The position numbers and the translations under genes are program-made. DNA of 64,000 nt from Spirodela intermedia (lineage: Eukaryota; Streptophyta; Magnoliopsida; Alismatales; Araceae): positions 7,022,731-7,086,730 of the forward strand of contig LR746269.1 of NCBI GenBank assembly GCA_902729315.2, given 5' to 3'. The notes under the pieces were generated by a model. That model was not told the origin of the DNA. It worked only from the letters and a program-made list of their open reading frames with translations, and did not search any database. The number at the start of each line of letters is the position of its first letter. Positions within the stretch are counted from its first letter, which is position 1. Shown piece after piece: positions 49,461-60,528 of the stretch.

Positions 49461-50730
49461 CCATTACATTTATAGTAGGGTTAGCATGAGATTTATATGT
49501 ATCTCCTATATTTTTCTTTCTTTATTTTTATTAAATCTTCTTAAACTATTTATAAAGAATAACTATAACATCTTCTTCATTTGAATTCAATTCCCTCACA
49601 TCATTTTTTGCTTTCAAAGTAAGACTCTTCTTTCTTTGTTCTATTTTTTATTTTTATTTTAAAAGTCCTAATTATAGGTAAGATCCCATCAATTCATAGA
49701 GTTGTTTTTCTCAAATCATTGGCTTCCTTAATACCTACCCTTTTGGGTTTTCATTTCATAATGAGAGACCTAATGATTTTTCTATTTATATTAAAATTTG
49801 TGAAATTTTTCCTCAAAAATTTTAGATTTTTAATTTTCTTTGTGAATCTCTTGAATATATCTACAATATATTTATTTCCCAACATTTTGAATTTGTCATA
49901 ATAATGAGTTAAAATTTATATCTTGGTGTCTTTCACTTGTGATGTTTAACATATAAATCTACAATACATTTATTTGACCACTTATCATAAGTTTCTTTTG
50001 CTATTTCAGATACTGAATTCTTTATGATTCTATTGTTTAGAAGGCTCAAGCATATTCCCAAATTTTATTTATATGGATCATTTTCAATTACACTCCAAGC
50101 ATCGAAGTCATTGAATTGTGTGAAAAATTTTGTTCTAGCTTTTAAACATGTATAGTTAGATCCCATTAAGAGAGAAAATCAAATATGATTAATTGTCTCT
50201 CAAAGGTCTAACTCATTAGACTATTAGTCGTGTAATCCACTCTTTAAGACTATTGAGATCTCAAACTAAGTTAAGCTCTAACATCAATTGTAGGTCCTTA
50301 GTTTCCTAGAAATACAACTCAAGTGAATTGATTCTTAAGATGTTCTATTTTTATTTTATAAATATTTTTAAAGTTAAATAATTTATATATTGAAAGAAAA
50401 GAGACTACAAATAATTTTATATTTAGCTTATGTCTAATTTCAAAATCACAATCTTGATTCAAATATTTTTGTCTCTAGAGTTTAAATATTTTTTTGGGAT
50501 CAACAACACTCGCATAATACAAACTCTATGAGCTTTTATTATCCTAATAGAACCCTCAATTATAGGTAGTCAAAGTCAACTCCACCACAATCATAATATA
50601 GTTGCATCAATTTATAAATATTTTGTACTCAAGAAAGCAAAACAAGCCAAAAATAATCTTGATGATTTTTATTGATACCTTCAATAGAAGATATTGTCAA
50701 ATGGATGAGGTGATGTATGTGATGCAAAAA

Positions 50731-51337
50731 TGTTGACTCGAATGGACTCTCTCACTGACTTTAGTAGTAAAGTTAAATCTCTCACAACCTTCTTGAGCAC
50801 TTCATCGAGAAGGGATTCTACTCACACAGAAGTGAAGGAGAGAATGGGACAAATCATAAAATCAACTAAGAAGGGAATAGATTAAACAACTAAGACCGCT
50901 TTAGTCTTAGGCTCACTAATATGAGATAGCGAATCTCTAGCTTTTGAAGGAGTTACTTATCAATGTTCTTCCTTTCCCCAAGGGTTATTCCCTCTACTTA
51001 TAGCCCTCATGGTTTCTTATTATTCTTTTGTCTGGTCCTCTCTAGATTGGTCTTTAGTCGTCAATTTGATTCATCTAACAATTAGATCCATTAAGATCTA
51101 GTACTTGATGTGATATGTTGAGTCGAATCTTACAATTGTATAAGTTCATCGCCAAATCTTTTCACTGCCCTCATCTCCTATCTTGCAAGATCCATTGTGT
51201 TGTTGTCCCAGATGATGTCGGGTTCTCATGTCTCGTCACCTCGTGTTCCTCTCAAGCTGCTTAGTTGTATTATTGGGTTGGACCAGTTCCTTTAAGACTT
51301 CATTTTCCTTGGGTTAGTTCTTCCCAGGGTCTCAACA
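50731..51337 (-). repeat. 3' LTR of the Ty3/gypsy element
   Basis: It begins TGTTGA and ends TCAACA, a perfect 6-bp inverted terminal repeat. The bases just inside (51338-51357) read as a purine-rich polypurine tract (GAGGGGAGAG) on the element's strand. Confidence 0.85.
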
Positions 51338-54300
51338 ATACTCTCCCCTCAATTATGTATCTTGCCCTCAAGGTGGAAGTTATGATTTAGATATCGTGAG
51401 CCGATAGAACGATTCCCACATGGCAACATCAGCCAGCATCCCCTCCCACTAAATGAGCACTTCAGGGCCATGTGGGTGATAGCAAATATTCGCAATCCAT
51501 CTTAAGACCATCATCTAATGTAAGTCACCATCCATAGTAACTCGAGCATTGCTTGGGTCTCCTCCTATTGATCCACCCTCTTCAGTTGGGACACGTGATA
51601 TACTAAATGAACTTAAGTAGAAGTAGAAAGGTCCATATGATATTGTTAGACCATATGATAGAGGACCTTGAAGGGGCCATAGAAGCAAAGAGCGAGCTTC
51701 GCATAGGACCATCACGTGACTATGGTCTAGCAATAGGGTCATAGGTGAAGGTAGACCCACTCAACTACGTGGAACTCAAGTTCCTTTTATTTCTAATCTA
51801 CAAATTACTTCATTTGAATTTGCACAAGTTATAGATTTTGTTTGAGCTGTGCAAAAATTTCATCCCATTCTTATAATCTATGCTTTAACTTTTTCAATAC
51901 TATAAGCTTGCTAGTGAAGCAGATCGAAGTGGGTGGAGACTATTCGTAAATCACTTGAAATTGGGTCAACCCTGTAGAGTAGTTGAAGTTTGTATTGCAC
52001 CAAAACTCTATCTATGGAAGTCATTTATATCATTGTCTTAGCCATTTGTTGATGAAATAATAAAAGTACATCTTGAGTTTGTAGTTGATCACTTTTGACT
52101 AACAATTAATATGTGGTTGATATGCAATGATTTGTGTGAGTGTTGTCCCTTGTTGATAGAAGAGGACTTAGTTAAAAGGTCCTCATAAAATTTGATCTCA
52201 ATCGGTGAGGATGGATGTTAGAAATCCATGTAATTGGACGATATCTTGAATGACCACATTGACTATCGTTTGGGCTGTAAAGGAGTGGCAGAGAATATAA
52301 AAATTGGTGGACTTATTGGGTTGGTTGACAACAACCAAAATGACATTCCAACCATTGAAGAAAAGTGAGCGCTCAATAAAGTCCATTGTTAGGTCTTCTC
52401 ATATGCGGCCTAGAACTAATAAAGGTTGAAGGAGACTAGTTGTAGACAATGCCTCTGATTTGTTTATTTGACAAACCAAATGAGTAACTACATAGTGTTT
52501 GACTACCACCTTCATACCTTGTCAGCATATGTTCCACTTGAACCAAAGTAAGTCCATTGACAGTCGAAATGATTTTTGTTATTGCATCATGGAACTCGTA
52601 TATAAGGGTTAGAAGAAGACACAAGACTGTCGGTATCATGATCCGTCTACAGTAGAATAAGTGACCATGCTGCATGAAATAATGTCTCTATTTTGTCAAC
52701 TTGATAGACATTTTATTAATGATCTTCTAGAGGTACATGTTAGTTTGATTCTCATTGACAATTTCAACAAAGTTGAGTAACTTTAAGTGGGAGAGGGTCA
52801 ACATTTAAAATTATACTTGTTTGATGGCACTTGATAAATCATTTAGTAGTTGATTCTCGTGGTTTGGTCTAAAACATATCTCGAATCAAATGAGATAATC
52901 TTCGCCACCCACTTTTAGTAATCTAAGATGACCTACAATTGCTCCATAAAGAACGTTAGGCTCCACTTATTAATATAAATGTAGAATCTATGGCCAATAA
53001 GATAATGATGTCACTTGAGGATGGTGAGGAAGATGATTATGAGCTCGTGCTTGTAAATGAGCTTTTAGAGATGAATCAGCCTAATATCCTAGCTGAAGAA
53101 GGCCACCAATCTCAGATGCTATATGAGGACAACTCTTATTCTATGAAAGAAGTATGTCTTGAGCTCAAATATAGTAAAGAAATTTAATAATACTAATACT
53201 AGGATTATTTTCAAGGCCTATTTATGTTGCTGAAAGACTTTTTTAGCTACTAGGTTCTAGTAAAATGTTTTCTTTTTTAGCTACTATGTCAACAATCATA
53301 TAATTCTCTTGAAGTTGTGGATAAAATGTCAATAATATCTAATAAGGCCTTGAAATCTCAAAAGGTTGCAAAGTGTCATAGGGTGATAAGCACCGATAGA
53401 CTACGATGATCTTCTTTAGGCTAACAATGACATTGTATGCTAAAATCTAGTAGCTCAAGTATATAATATTTGTCTAGTTAAATATCTATTTCTTGAGTGA
53501 ATGTGAAGTTGATGCTCACGAGAGATGAGAAATACTTAGAAAAGATGACTCTCATGTTCTTTGTTGGTCTAACTATAGATGAAAATGTCATTGAAAAACA
53601 TCAACACAAACATTGTAGGAATTATGCAAAGATTTAGTTCATAGTGGCCTGAAAGGTAGCTGAGGCCTTGGACGAGTCAAAATATATTACAAGGAACTCC
53701 TAATGACTATGATGCATCTGGCACTATTTTCTTAGACACATCCTTCATGTGTACATGAATCTAGTAGTAGCTGAAGCGTAGGTCTAGCTTTGAGAACACC
53801 ATGGTACTGTGTAGCTCATCAATGAACTCATCCACGACTGAAATAGATAACTGATCTAAAATGGTTACTTTGTTTAAGATGTAATAGTCAACACAAAAGC
53901 GTCTAAATTGTCATTCTTGTGGATAAGGAATGTCAGGTTGGAGAATAGTGATGAAAGTGTTGAATGAGCTTGGTCATCAACATTATTGCCACTTGCTTCT
54001 TTAATTCGGTTTCTAAAAGTGGGGGTAGCATAAGAAAAGGGTGTGGACAATCTAGCTTCCTTATTTGAGGATAATATAATGCTCCTAGTTGTGACGTGGG
54101 AGAAGATTGGTAATGTTGGCAAAGACCTATGAGGTGTTATTTTGTCCACTATTAATCGTCTGTTTGTTGTTGTAGCTACACCTAACTCAAGTTTGAATAA
54201 TTTGAAATATGCTTCACCTTTTTAGGGCCTCTTGACCAAGGTGTCCAGGTGGAGTTAAGCACCATTGTCAAGTGGTTCCGCCATGACAATCACCATCTCC

Positions 54301-55941
54301 ACTCTAATAGAAAATGACATAGTCTAGTCATCTAGGTTTAACTTGAGCTTGTGCTTTCCCTACACCTAATGCATGCCTAGGATTATGTTGATCGACGCTA
54401 GAAAAAAGAGGAAGAAATCATCTAAAATGATGATTTATGAAAGATCCATGATGAGGCCTCGACACATTTATGAGCTGCATACCATCTCTCATGTTTTGGT
54501 GGTCACTTAGTATCATGTCATCTTGACAATAAGTAGCTGCAGCTCGTGGACTAGGCTACTATTGATGAAGTTGAATGTTGCCCCTTTTTCAAGCAAGATA
54601 GAAACCAATCACCCTCAAACTATCCATTTGAAGCATATAGCTCATTCATGTGAGTGGATTGAGAGTGAGTGGAAGGTGACTTCAAATTGGACAATTGTGC
54701 TATTGTCTGAGAAAGTGTCTTAAGAGAGCTCCTCCTCTTGTTTATCATCTTGTAGGTAGTTGGAGTCAGTGAACCTAAATAGGATAGACAACTCATGTTT
54801 ACACCAATAGTCTAGCACAAACTTCTCATCATAGTGAAAGCAAAGACTTTGGGCCCTTCGGGCTTAGATTTTTATCGCTATGAGATGTAGGCATCATCAA
54901 CAATTTATTAGAGGTGAGCCACATGTGAAGGTTGGAGCACTCATAGTTGTTGGGTTAAAGCTATGTCCTCCTTCTTGGTTGGTCACATTAGTTGATGGAG
55001 CACGTAGTTAACTCTTATCATATGTTGAGGGCTCTCTCTTCAGGCCTCTATGTTACTATAGTTATCTCTCATTCGTCAACATCATAAGTTTGGTCTTAAT
55101 CCTTTGGGTCATCCTCATTATCTCCTCAAATGCTCATAGTTTAAGGGTGATAACTTCAACATGAATCTCTCCTCACAAGCCCTTGGAAAATTTCCTTCTA
55201 AGATGGCGTCTAGCACGTCGTGAAAAAAATTAGACAAGAGTTCAAACTATTCACGATAGTCCTCCACTAAGTATGTATATTCAAGTTCAAGGAATTATTG
55301 TTAAAGAGAGTTAGAATGCTTGTCTTTGTATTACTCTAATAGTTAGTATTTCAAATATTTCTAGTTGTAAAGGATTGATGAGTTTTGACTCATTAAAGCC
55401 AATTGAGGGTTTTTTTATCTATGTTAAGATAAGCTTCTACCAATTAAATTTTTTTCAACTAGGAGTAGAGAAATATAACTCCAAGTATTATATCTATCCT
55501 TTGAGGCTAGTGTCACAGAATATAGAGAATTTGAACCACCATATGGGATTAGGTTTTAATGGATTCCTCAGTTGCCTTTGTTCAATCAGTCCATTGTAGC
55601 CCAGGTGATTCACAAACAATTTTTCCCAATAGTTGGGTTTCCTTTTCCCAAATGGGTAGTGGTCTGCGCTGGTCTCTTTGGGGGCCTATTTTGATGATGG
55701 CTTTATAATACTAGACTTGTCTACATGACTGGGGAAAATCTCTAATTGTTATTAGATGGTGTCTAGGATTTATGCAACTACTCCCAACTGATGTGATATG
55801 AAGCCCAACTGTTAGCACATGTCAATTGTTTGGCCTACAGTGCTTGAAACTAATTTGCATTTACAACTTGGTTAGAGCTGGTGAGATGTTAAAATTCTTT
55901 CAACTCCTTCTCGAGAGACACAAGCTTAAGGTCAGTGGTTT

Positions 55942-55977
55942 AGGCCCCATATGATTTGATACTAATTCATGAAAAAT
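55942..55977 (-). other. Primer-binding site relic of the Ty3/gypsy element
   Basis: On the element's strand, directly inside the 5' LTR, the sequence TTAGTATCAAATCATATGG matches a tRNA-Met primer-binding site (TTGGTATCAGAGCCATGG) with a few transitions. Confidence 0.6.
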
Positions 55978-56592
55978 TATTGACTTGAACATCAAATACT
56001 CTCTCATTGACTTCAATGATGAAGCCAAATCTCTTGTAGTCTTTTAGAGCAATCCGTTGGAAAGGAATTTCACTCACACAATAGGGTAGAAGGGAGGGAG
56101 AGAATATGACAAACCCCATAACAAACTAAGAAGGGAATGTATTAAACAACAAAGGCCACCTTAGTCTTTGGGTCGCCAATACAAAATAACAAATCTCTAA
56201 CTCTTAGAAGAGTTCCTTACCAATGTTTTTCATTCCCCTAAGAGTTGTTCCCTCAACTTATATCCCTTGCGGGTCTTCGACGTCCTTTTGACTTATCTTC
56301 TCTAGATCAATCTTTAATTTAGTCACTAGTCTGATCCATCTAATGATCAGATCTAATAGAACCTAGTACTTGATGTGATCCATCGGTGTTAGACCTATAA
56401 TTGTACAAGTTCATTGTTGGATCCTTCCACTGCCCTCACCTCCCTACCTTGCAAGATCTGTTATATTTTTGTTTTTGAAGATGTCGAGTTCTTGTGTCTT
56501 GTCGCCTCACACTTTGCTTAGGCTGCTTGGTTGTATTATTGGGTTAGATTGGTTCTTTTGAGACCTCATTTTCCTTGGGTCAATTCTTGCCA
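55978..56592 (-). repeat. 5' LTR of the Ty3/gypsy element
   Basis: It aligns over its whole length with 50731-51337, at roughly three quarters identity by eye. Shared blocks include CTCACACA, AACTAAGAAGGGAAT, GTACTTGATGTGAT and TTGTATTATTGGGTT. The outer end is worn, so the right boundary is uncertain by about 10 bases. Confidence 0.8.
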
Positions 56593-58689
56593 TTAAAATG
56601 TAAATAACATGCTAATGTGAGAAAGAGTCATCTAAGGTTATTCTTCAAACACAAAGCTTTGAGATCTTGATTTCAATTTGAGTGCTACATATGTGTAAGG
56701 AGGTGTAGAAGAGAAGCCATGATGAACCTTGCTTCCCCCTGATTTTTTGATTTGATTTTTGTGCCCTAATTTTTGGCAGAATGCCCCTTTTTATATCTAA
56801 GTTTAATGAGTTAGATTACTCCCTTTAACAACAATCTTTTTCTTGAGTTACTTTCCTCTTTAGGGCTTAATGACTCTTTTTGTTTTAGGTCATATTGGTG
56901 CTTGGGCCTCAATGGCTCTTTTCTCAATAAGTTTCATCCTCTTGGGTGTTAATGGACTGTGTTTGAATTGGCATGTCTTTAAACTTTAATGGCTTGTGCC
57001 TGAAAAATATATATTAAGTATGTAAATAAATTTTAAATTATTTATATAAAATTAAACTCTCAATGTTTTACCATTTTTTTAATCCATTGATTTTCTTTTT
57101 ATTTCAGCTTCCCAATGAATACTTACAATTAGTTTCAGCAACCTGAACACAAAAAAGTTATTTTCATTTTATAAAGCTATGGTAAGATAATAATATCTGT
57201 AACTCAAACATACTAAATACTATACTCACGATAATTTAGAACAAATCAGAATTTAATAAGACAAGTTGTTGTACATGTATGAATCTTTTGACAACTTGAT
57301 TTTTCTTCAAATTGGTATTTTTAATTTAATAATTTTATTTTAGGTGAATTTGATTAAATAACTTTTCACATGATCAAAAGATTTTGAGTTCTTATGCAAT
57401 ATATGTTATATGTTGATTATATAATAAATGAGTTTAAGACTTGTATGTCTTATTTGTTTTTATTTTAGTATTATTATGGGCTTCAAACTATGCAAAATGA
57501 CTACAATATATTCTTGTTGCAAGAAAAGTGTCTTAGATATACTAAAATAATTTAACATACTAAATTATAACACATATTTTACTACAATCAAGACTAATGA
57601 TAAATCATGTCTTGATGATATGACTACAAAAATAGATAAACTTTTTTTATAAAAGTATGATTAGTATTTTAATGCTTTTAAGTCACAATTGGCCTATTAT
57701 AATGTTTATTATTGGCATAATTTTAAGATTTATGTATTTCTGTTACATTTGTTACTACATTCAAGGGACAATCAACTAATAAATTTCATTTAAGTAATTA
57801 TTTAATTTAAATCATCTGATTTTACTATTAGCAATTGGGCAAGAGTTATAAATGAAAAGAAAAATATGAATATGTTAATTTTTAGTTGTGGTTCAAGTGT
57901 TGATCTTCAGTAAAAAAAAGTCCAATGTTAACATCATTTGAAGTTGAGGATATTATTGCATCAATAGTGTCACATCAAACGATGTATTAAATGCAAATAA
58001 TTTTAAAAGATACCAACACTTACAAAAAATTAATGGAACAAACAATCAACTATATCTATGAAAAAAACCTAAAAATTCAAAAAAAGAGAAGTAAATAAGG
58101 ATTTGTCATCATTTTATTGGAAATATGATTACTAAAGAATCACTTCAATTGAGAATTTGGTCAACAAATGATCAAGTTACAGAAAATTACATGGTGTTAA
58201 ATTATCACCAATTTATCAACTTTCCAGAATCACTTAGTATGAGAAAATCTACATCAAGGAAGAGTGTTAATAATTAACTAATACAAAAGTATTAGAGGCC
58301 TGGAAAAGGTATGTGGAATATTAATGATATATCTTACGTGTGAGGCACATGTGTTGTTGAATTATAAAAGGCCCACTTAGTCCATTTTCTTTTAAGCTTT
58401 TATGTTTGTATATAGTGTATTAGGACAAATGATGTTTTTAGGGCTTTTCTAATTGCATCTTTTTATGGATGTGTCGCATCATCCTTAGCTCTCTCTTTGG
58501 CCTCTTCTCTCATTATCCATCATTGTCTTCTCTCCACATTTTATGAAGGAGATTCACCATATGATGAGATTAATGCATATTGACCACATAGTTAGCACCT
58601 GACACTGAAACCCCTAACAAAGTTGTAGTGGAGCAAGCTCTAAAGGCTTCCAAGAAGATGGCCGATTGACTTGAAGATGCTTTTATTTT

Positions 58690-59540
58690 TTAAAATAAAC
58701 AAAAAATGGTATATTATTATTTATTACAATAATAGTCCATTCTTCTCAAATGAGATGGTTCCCCATTGTGGACTTCACTGGTTGTGGTTTCTTATACTAT
58801 ATGTCAACTTTTCCTATCATTTGTTATGAATATGATATCATCATTAACTGCCTATGTATAAATGGGTCAACGATGTGGACAAATTCTAACTGTCTCACTA
58901 ATTTTACCCTTAAATAGCAAGATCCAAAATTACACATTTAGGACTTTAAAACTTCTAAATTTCACATATTCCTCATACTATATATGACTGTTTAAGGGAT
59001 CCATATGGATAGCAACTAAGATTTACTTCAAAGTACCCACTTTTATTTTATTTTTACATTTGGTCAACATACCTGTTTCACATTTTGACCTTGGTGTTTT
59101 AAACTTAGACCAGCTTGTACAATCCAAGGTGTAGTGAAGCTGGGATTAAACCAAGGTTCATGTGTGGTAAGTTGTTAACTAATGTCTTATATGAAGATTA
59201 TGGCTGACCAATTTTGGTTGACCGATAACTTATAAAGAAGGTACGAAATGTTCTTCTTTGATAAATTTGCCCCGAAGAAGAAACTTTTTTGTCGCTTACT
59301 TTTGTCAACTTTTGCTGGCAGAATACTCTACCTGATTTTCCTTTTTGACAGCTCCTTGTCGGACCGCCACCAATCCACCGGCCAAAATGCGGCTCCTTCC
59401 GTCGTCAGTCTCTCCGCCAGCGCTGACTGTAGGTCGCGTGCTGGACGTGGAGACCGATGCCGCAGAGAAGCCAGGAGGATGCAGATGAGAGAGAGCAGGA
59501 TGCCACTGCCGCCAGATCCATGGCGGAGAGAGGGGATAGA
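58690..59540. repeat. Diverged direct repeat, copy B
   Basis: The partner of 48330-49460. This copy keeps its CpG sites in the last 250 bases (CCGCCACCAATCCACCGGCC, CCGTCGTCAGTCTC), so it has decayed less or was not methylated for as long. Confidence 0.6.
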
Positions 59541-59725
59541 AGGTAGAGCTGCACGAGACGGCAAAGAGAAGTTCCGCTGACCAGGAAGTGCAAGAGGAGA
59601 TGAAGTTTATCGGTGGAGAAAGTTGGAAGGAGAGGGGTTTTTCCCCAGCAGAAATGGGTGCACAAATGAAGGGTTAGTTGGAGATGGCGAGAAGTTAGAA
59701 AGTTAGGTCACTGGGACATAGACAT

Positions 59726-59792
59726 CAGAGAGAGAGACAGATAGAGGGAGAGAGAGGGAGAGAGAGATAGGAGGGAGAGAGAGAGGGGAAGG

Positions 59793-59825
<33 letters not shown>

Positions 59826-59871
59826 GGAGAGAGAGAGAGAGAGGAAGGGAGAGAGAGAGAGAGAGAGAGGA

Positions 59872-59970
<99 letters not shown>

Positions 59971-59998
59971 GGGAGAGAGAGAGGAGGGAGAGAGAGAT
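59726..59998. repeat. Long GA-rich microsatellite block
   Basis: About 270 bases of GA repeats broken by GGGA and GGAAGG interruptions. Open frames across it (Ser-Leu repeats on the minus strand) are artefacts of the repeat. Confidence 0.95.
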
Positions 59999-60330
59999 AG
60001 CATCTGCCGACTGCTTCCCGGTGGCTTCGTGACCACCGCCTCACCTGTGCACCAACGTCGACCTCCTCAGTCTCCGCTACGATTTACGACGATGAGAAAA
60101 ATAAGAAGAAGACTAGAGAATTTGGCTAGAGTCCTAGTCAGAGGTCCAAGTCAACAGCGAGAGGCAGTAACCAGAGAGAAAATCCATTAGAAAGAGATGC
60201 GGCTGATGCTTGATCTCCCTGGATGAGTTCATACTGACAATAACTCGCCACCCCAGCTGCGAGGGATTTCTTCCATGTTTAGCCTGGGCAGGAGAGCCCA
60301 CATAGCTCGCCCATCACTGAGCACTGATCC

Positions 60331-60332
<2 letters not shown>

Positions 60333-60398
<66 letters not shown>
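60333..60398. repeat. Pure (GA)n microsatellite
   Basis: About 33 uninterrupted GA units, 130 bases beyond the stop codon of the neighbouring minus-strand gene and so possibly in its 3' UTR. Confidence 0.95.
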
Positions 60399-60402
<4 letters not shown>

Positions 60403-60528
60403 TTGGGGTCAAGCTCCATGTTGAATCCATGGTGGGCACAGAGATGAAGGCCGCACAAGTCATCTCCACCGCCAGAGACAGAGGACACAGACATAATGAG
60501 TATAGTACAATGAGAACGGATGCTGCGG

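Larger units (their letters stand above)
46230..50730. other. PPD6 promoter followed by gene-free repeat-derived DNA
   Basis: The first 100-150 bases contain the PPD6 leader with a GA tract (46231-46280). Beyond about 46380 no gene is supported. The DNA is AT-rich, short frames have no protein features, and much of it looks like decayed transposon. Segment 48330-49460 is one copy of a diverged direct repeat whose partner lies at 58690-59540. A C-homopolymer of about 10 bases occurs near 49017. Confidence 0.55.
50731..56592 (-). mobile_element. Decayed Ty3/gypsy LTR retrotransposon
   Basis: A full-length but inactive element oriented on the minus strand. The LTRs are 50731-51337 and about 55978-56592. 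The interior on the minus strand shows, from high to low coordinates, a tRNA-Met-type primer-binding site, a gag zinc-knuckle region near 54790-54850, aspartic-protease-like sequence near 54400-54600, reverse transcriptase and RNase H remnants at about 53000-53900, integrase core at about 52190-52480 and integrase C-terminal part at about 51560-51790. All frames are broken by many stops and shifts. A purine-rich tract abuts the left LTR. I could not find a clean target-site duplication. Confidence 0.85.
56593..60528. other. Gene-free interval with repeat copy B and long GA tracts
   Basis: From 56593 to about 58650 the DNA is very AT-rich with no recognisable feature. Repeat copy B follows (58690-59540). 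From about 59300 to 59700 the composition becomes GC-rich and gene-like. On the minus strand an ATG near 59521 opens a 38-codon frame with no family resemblance, so no gene is called. The GA tracts at 59726-59998 and 60333-60398 take up most of the rest. The 3' UTR of the gamma-glutamylcyclotransferase-like gene probably lies just below 60529. Confidence 0.5.

Noticed and set aside
59703-60044. Open frames of about 110 codons made of Ser-Leu repeats on the minus strand
   Set aside because: They are translations of the GA microsatellite and have no start context or homology.
46230-60528. Search for further host genes, tRNA genes or CRISPR-like arrays in the gene-poor interval
   Set aside because: Only transposon remnants, diverged repeats and microsatellites were found; no tRNA cloverleaf or regularly spaced short repeat was seen by eye.
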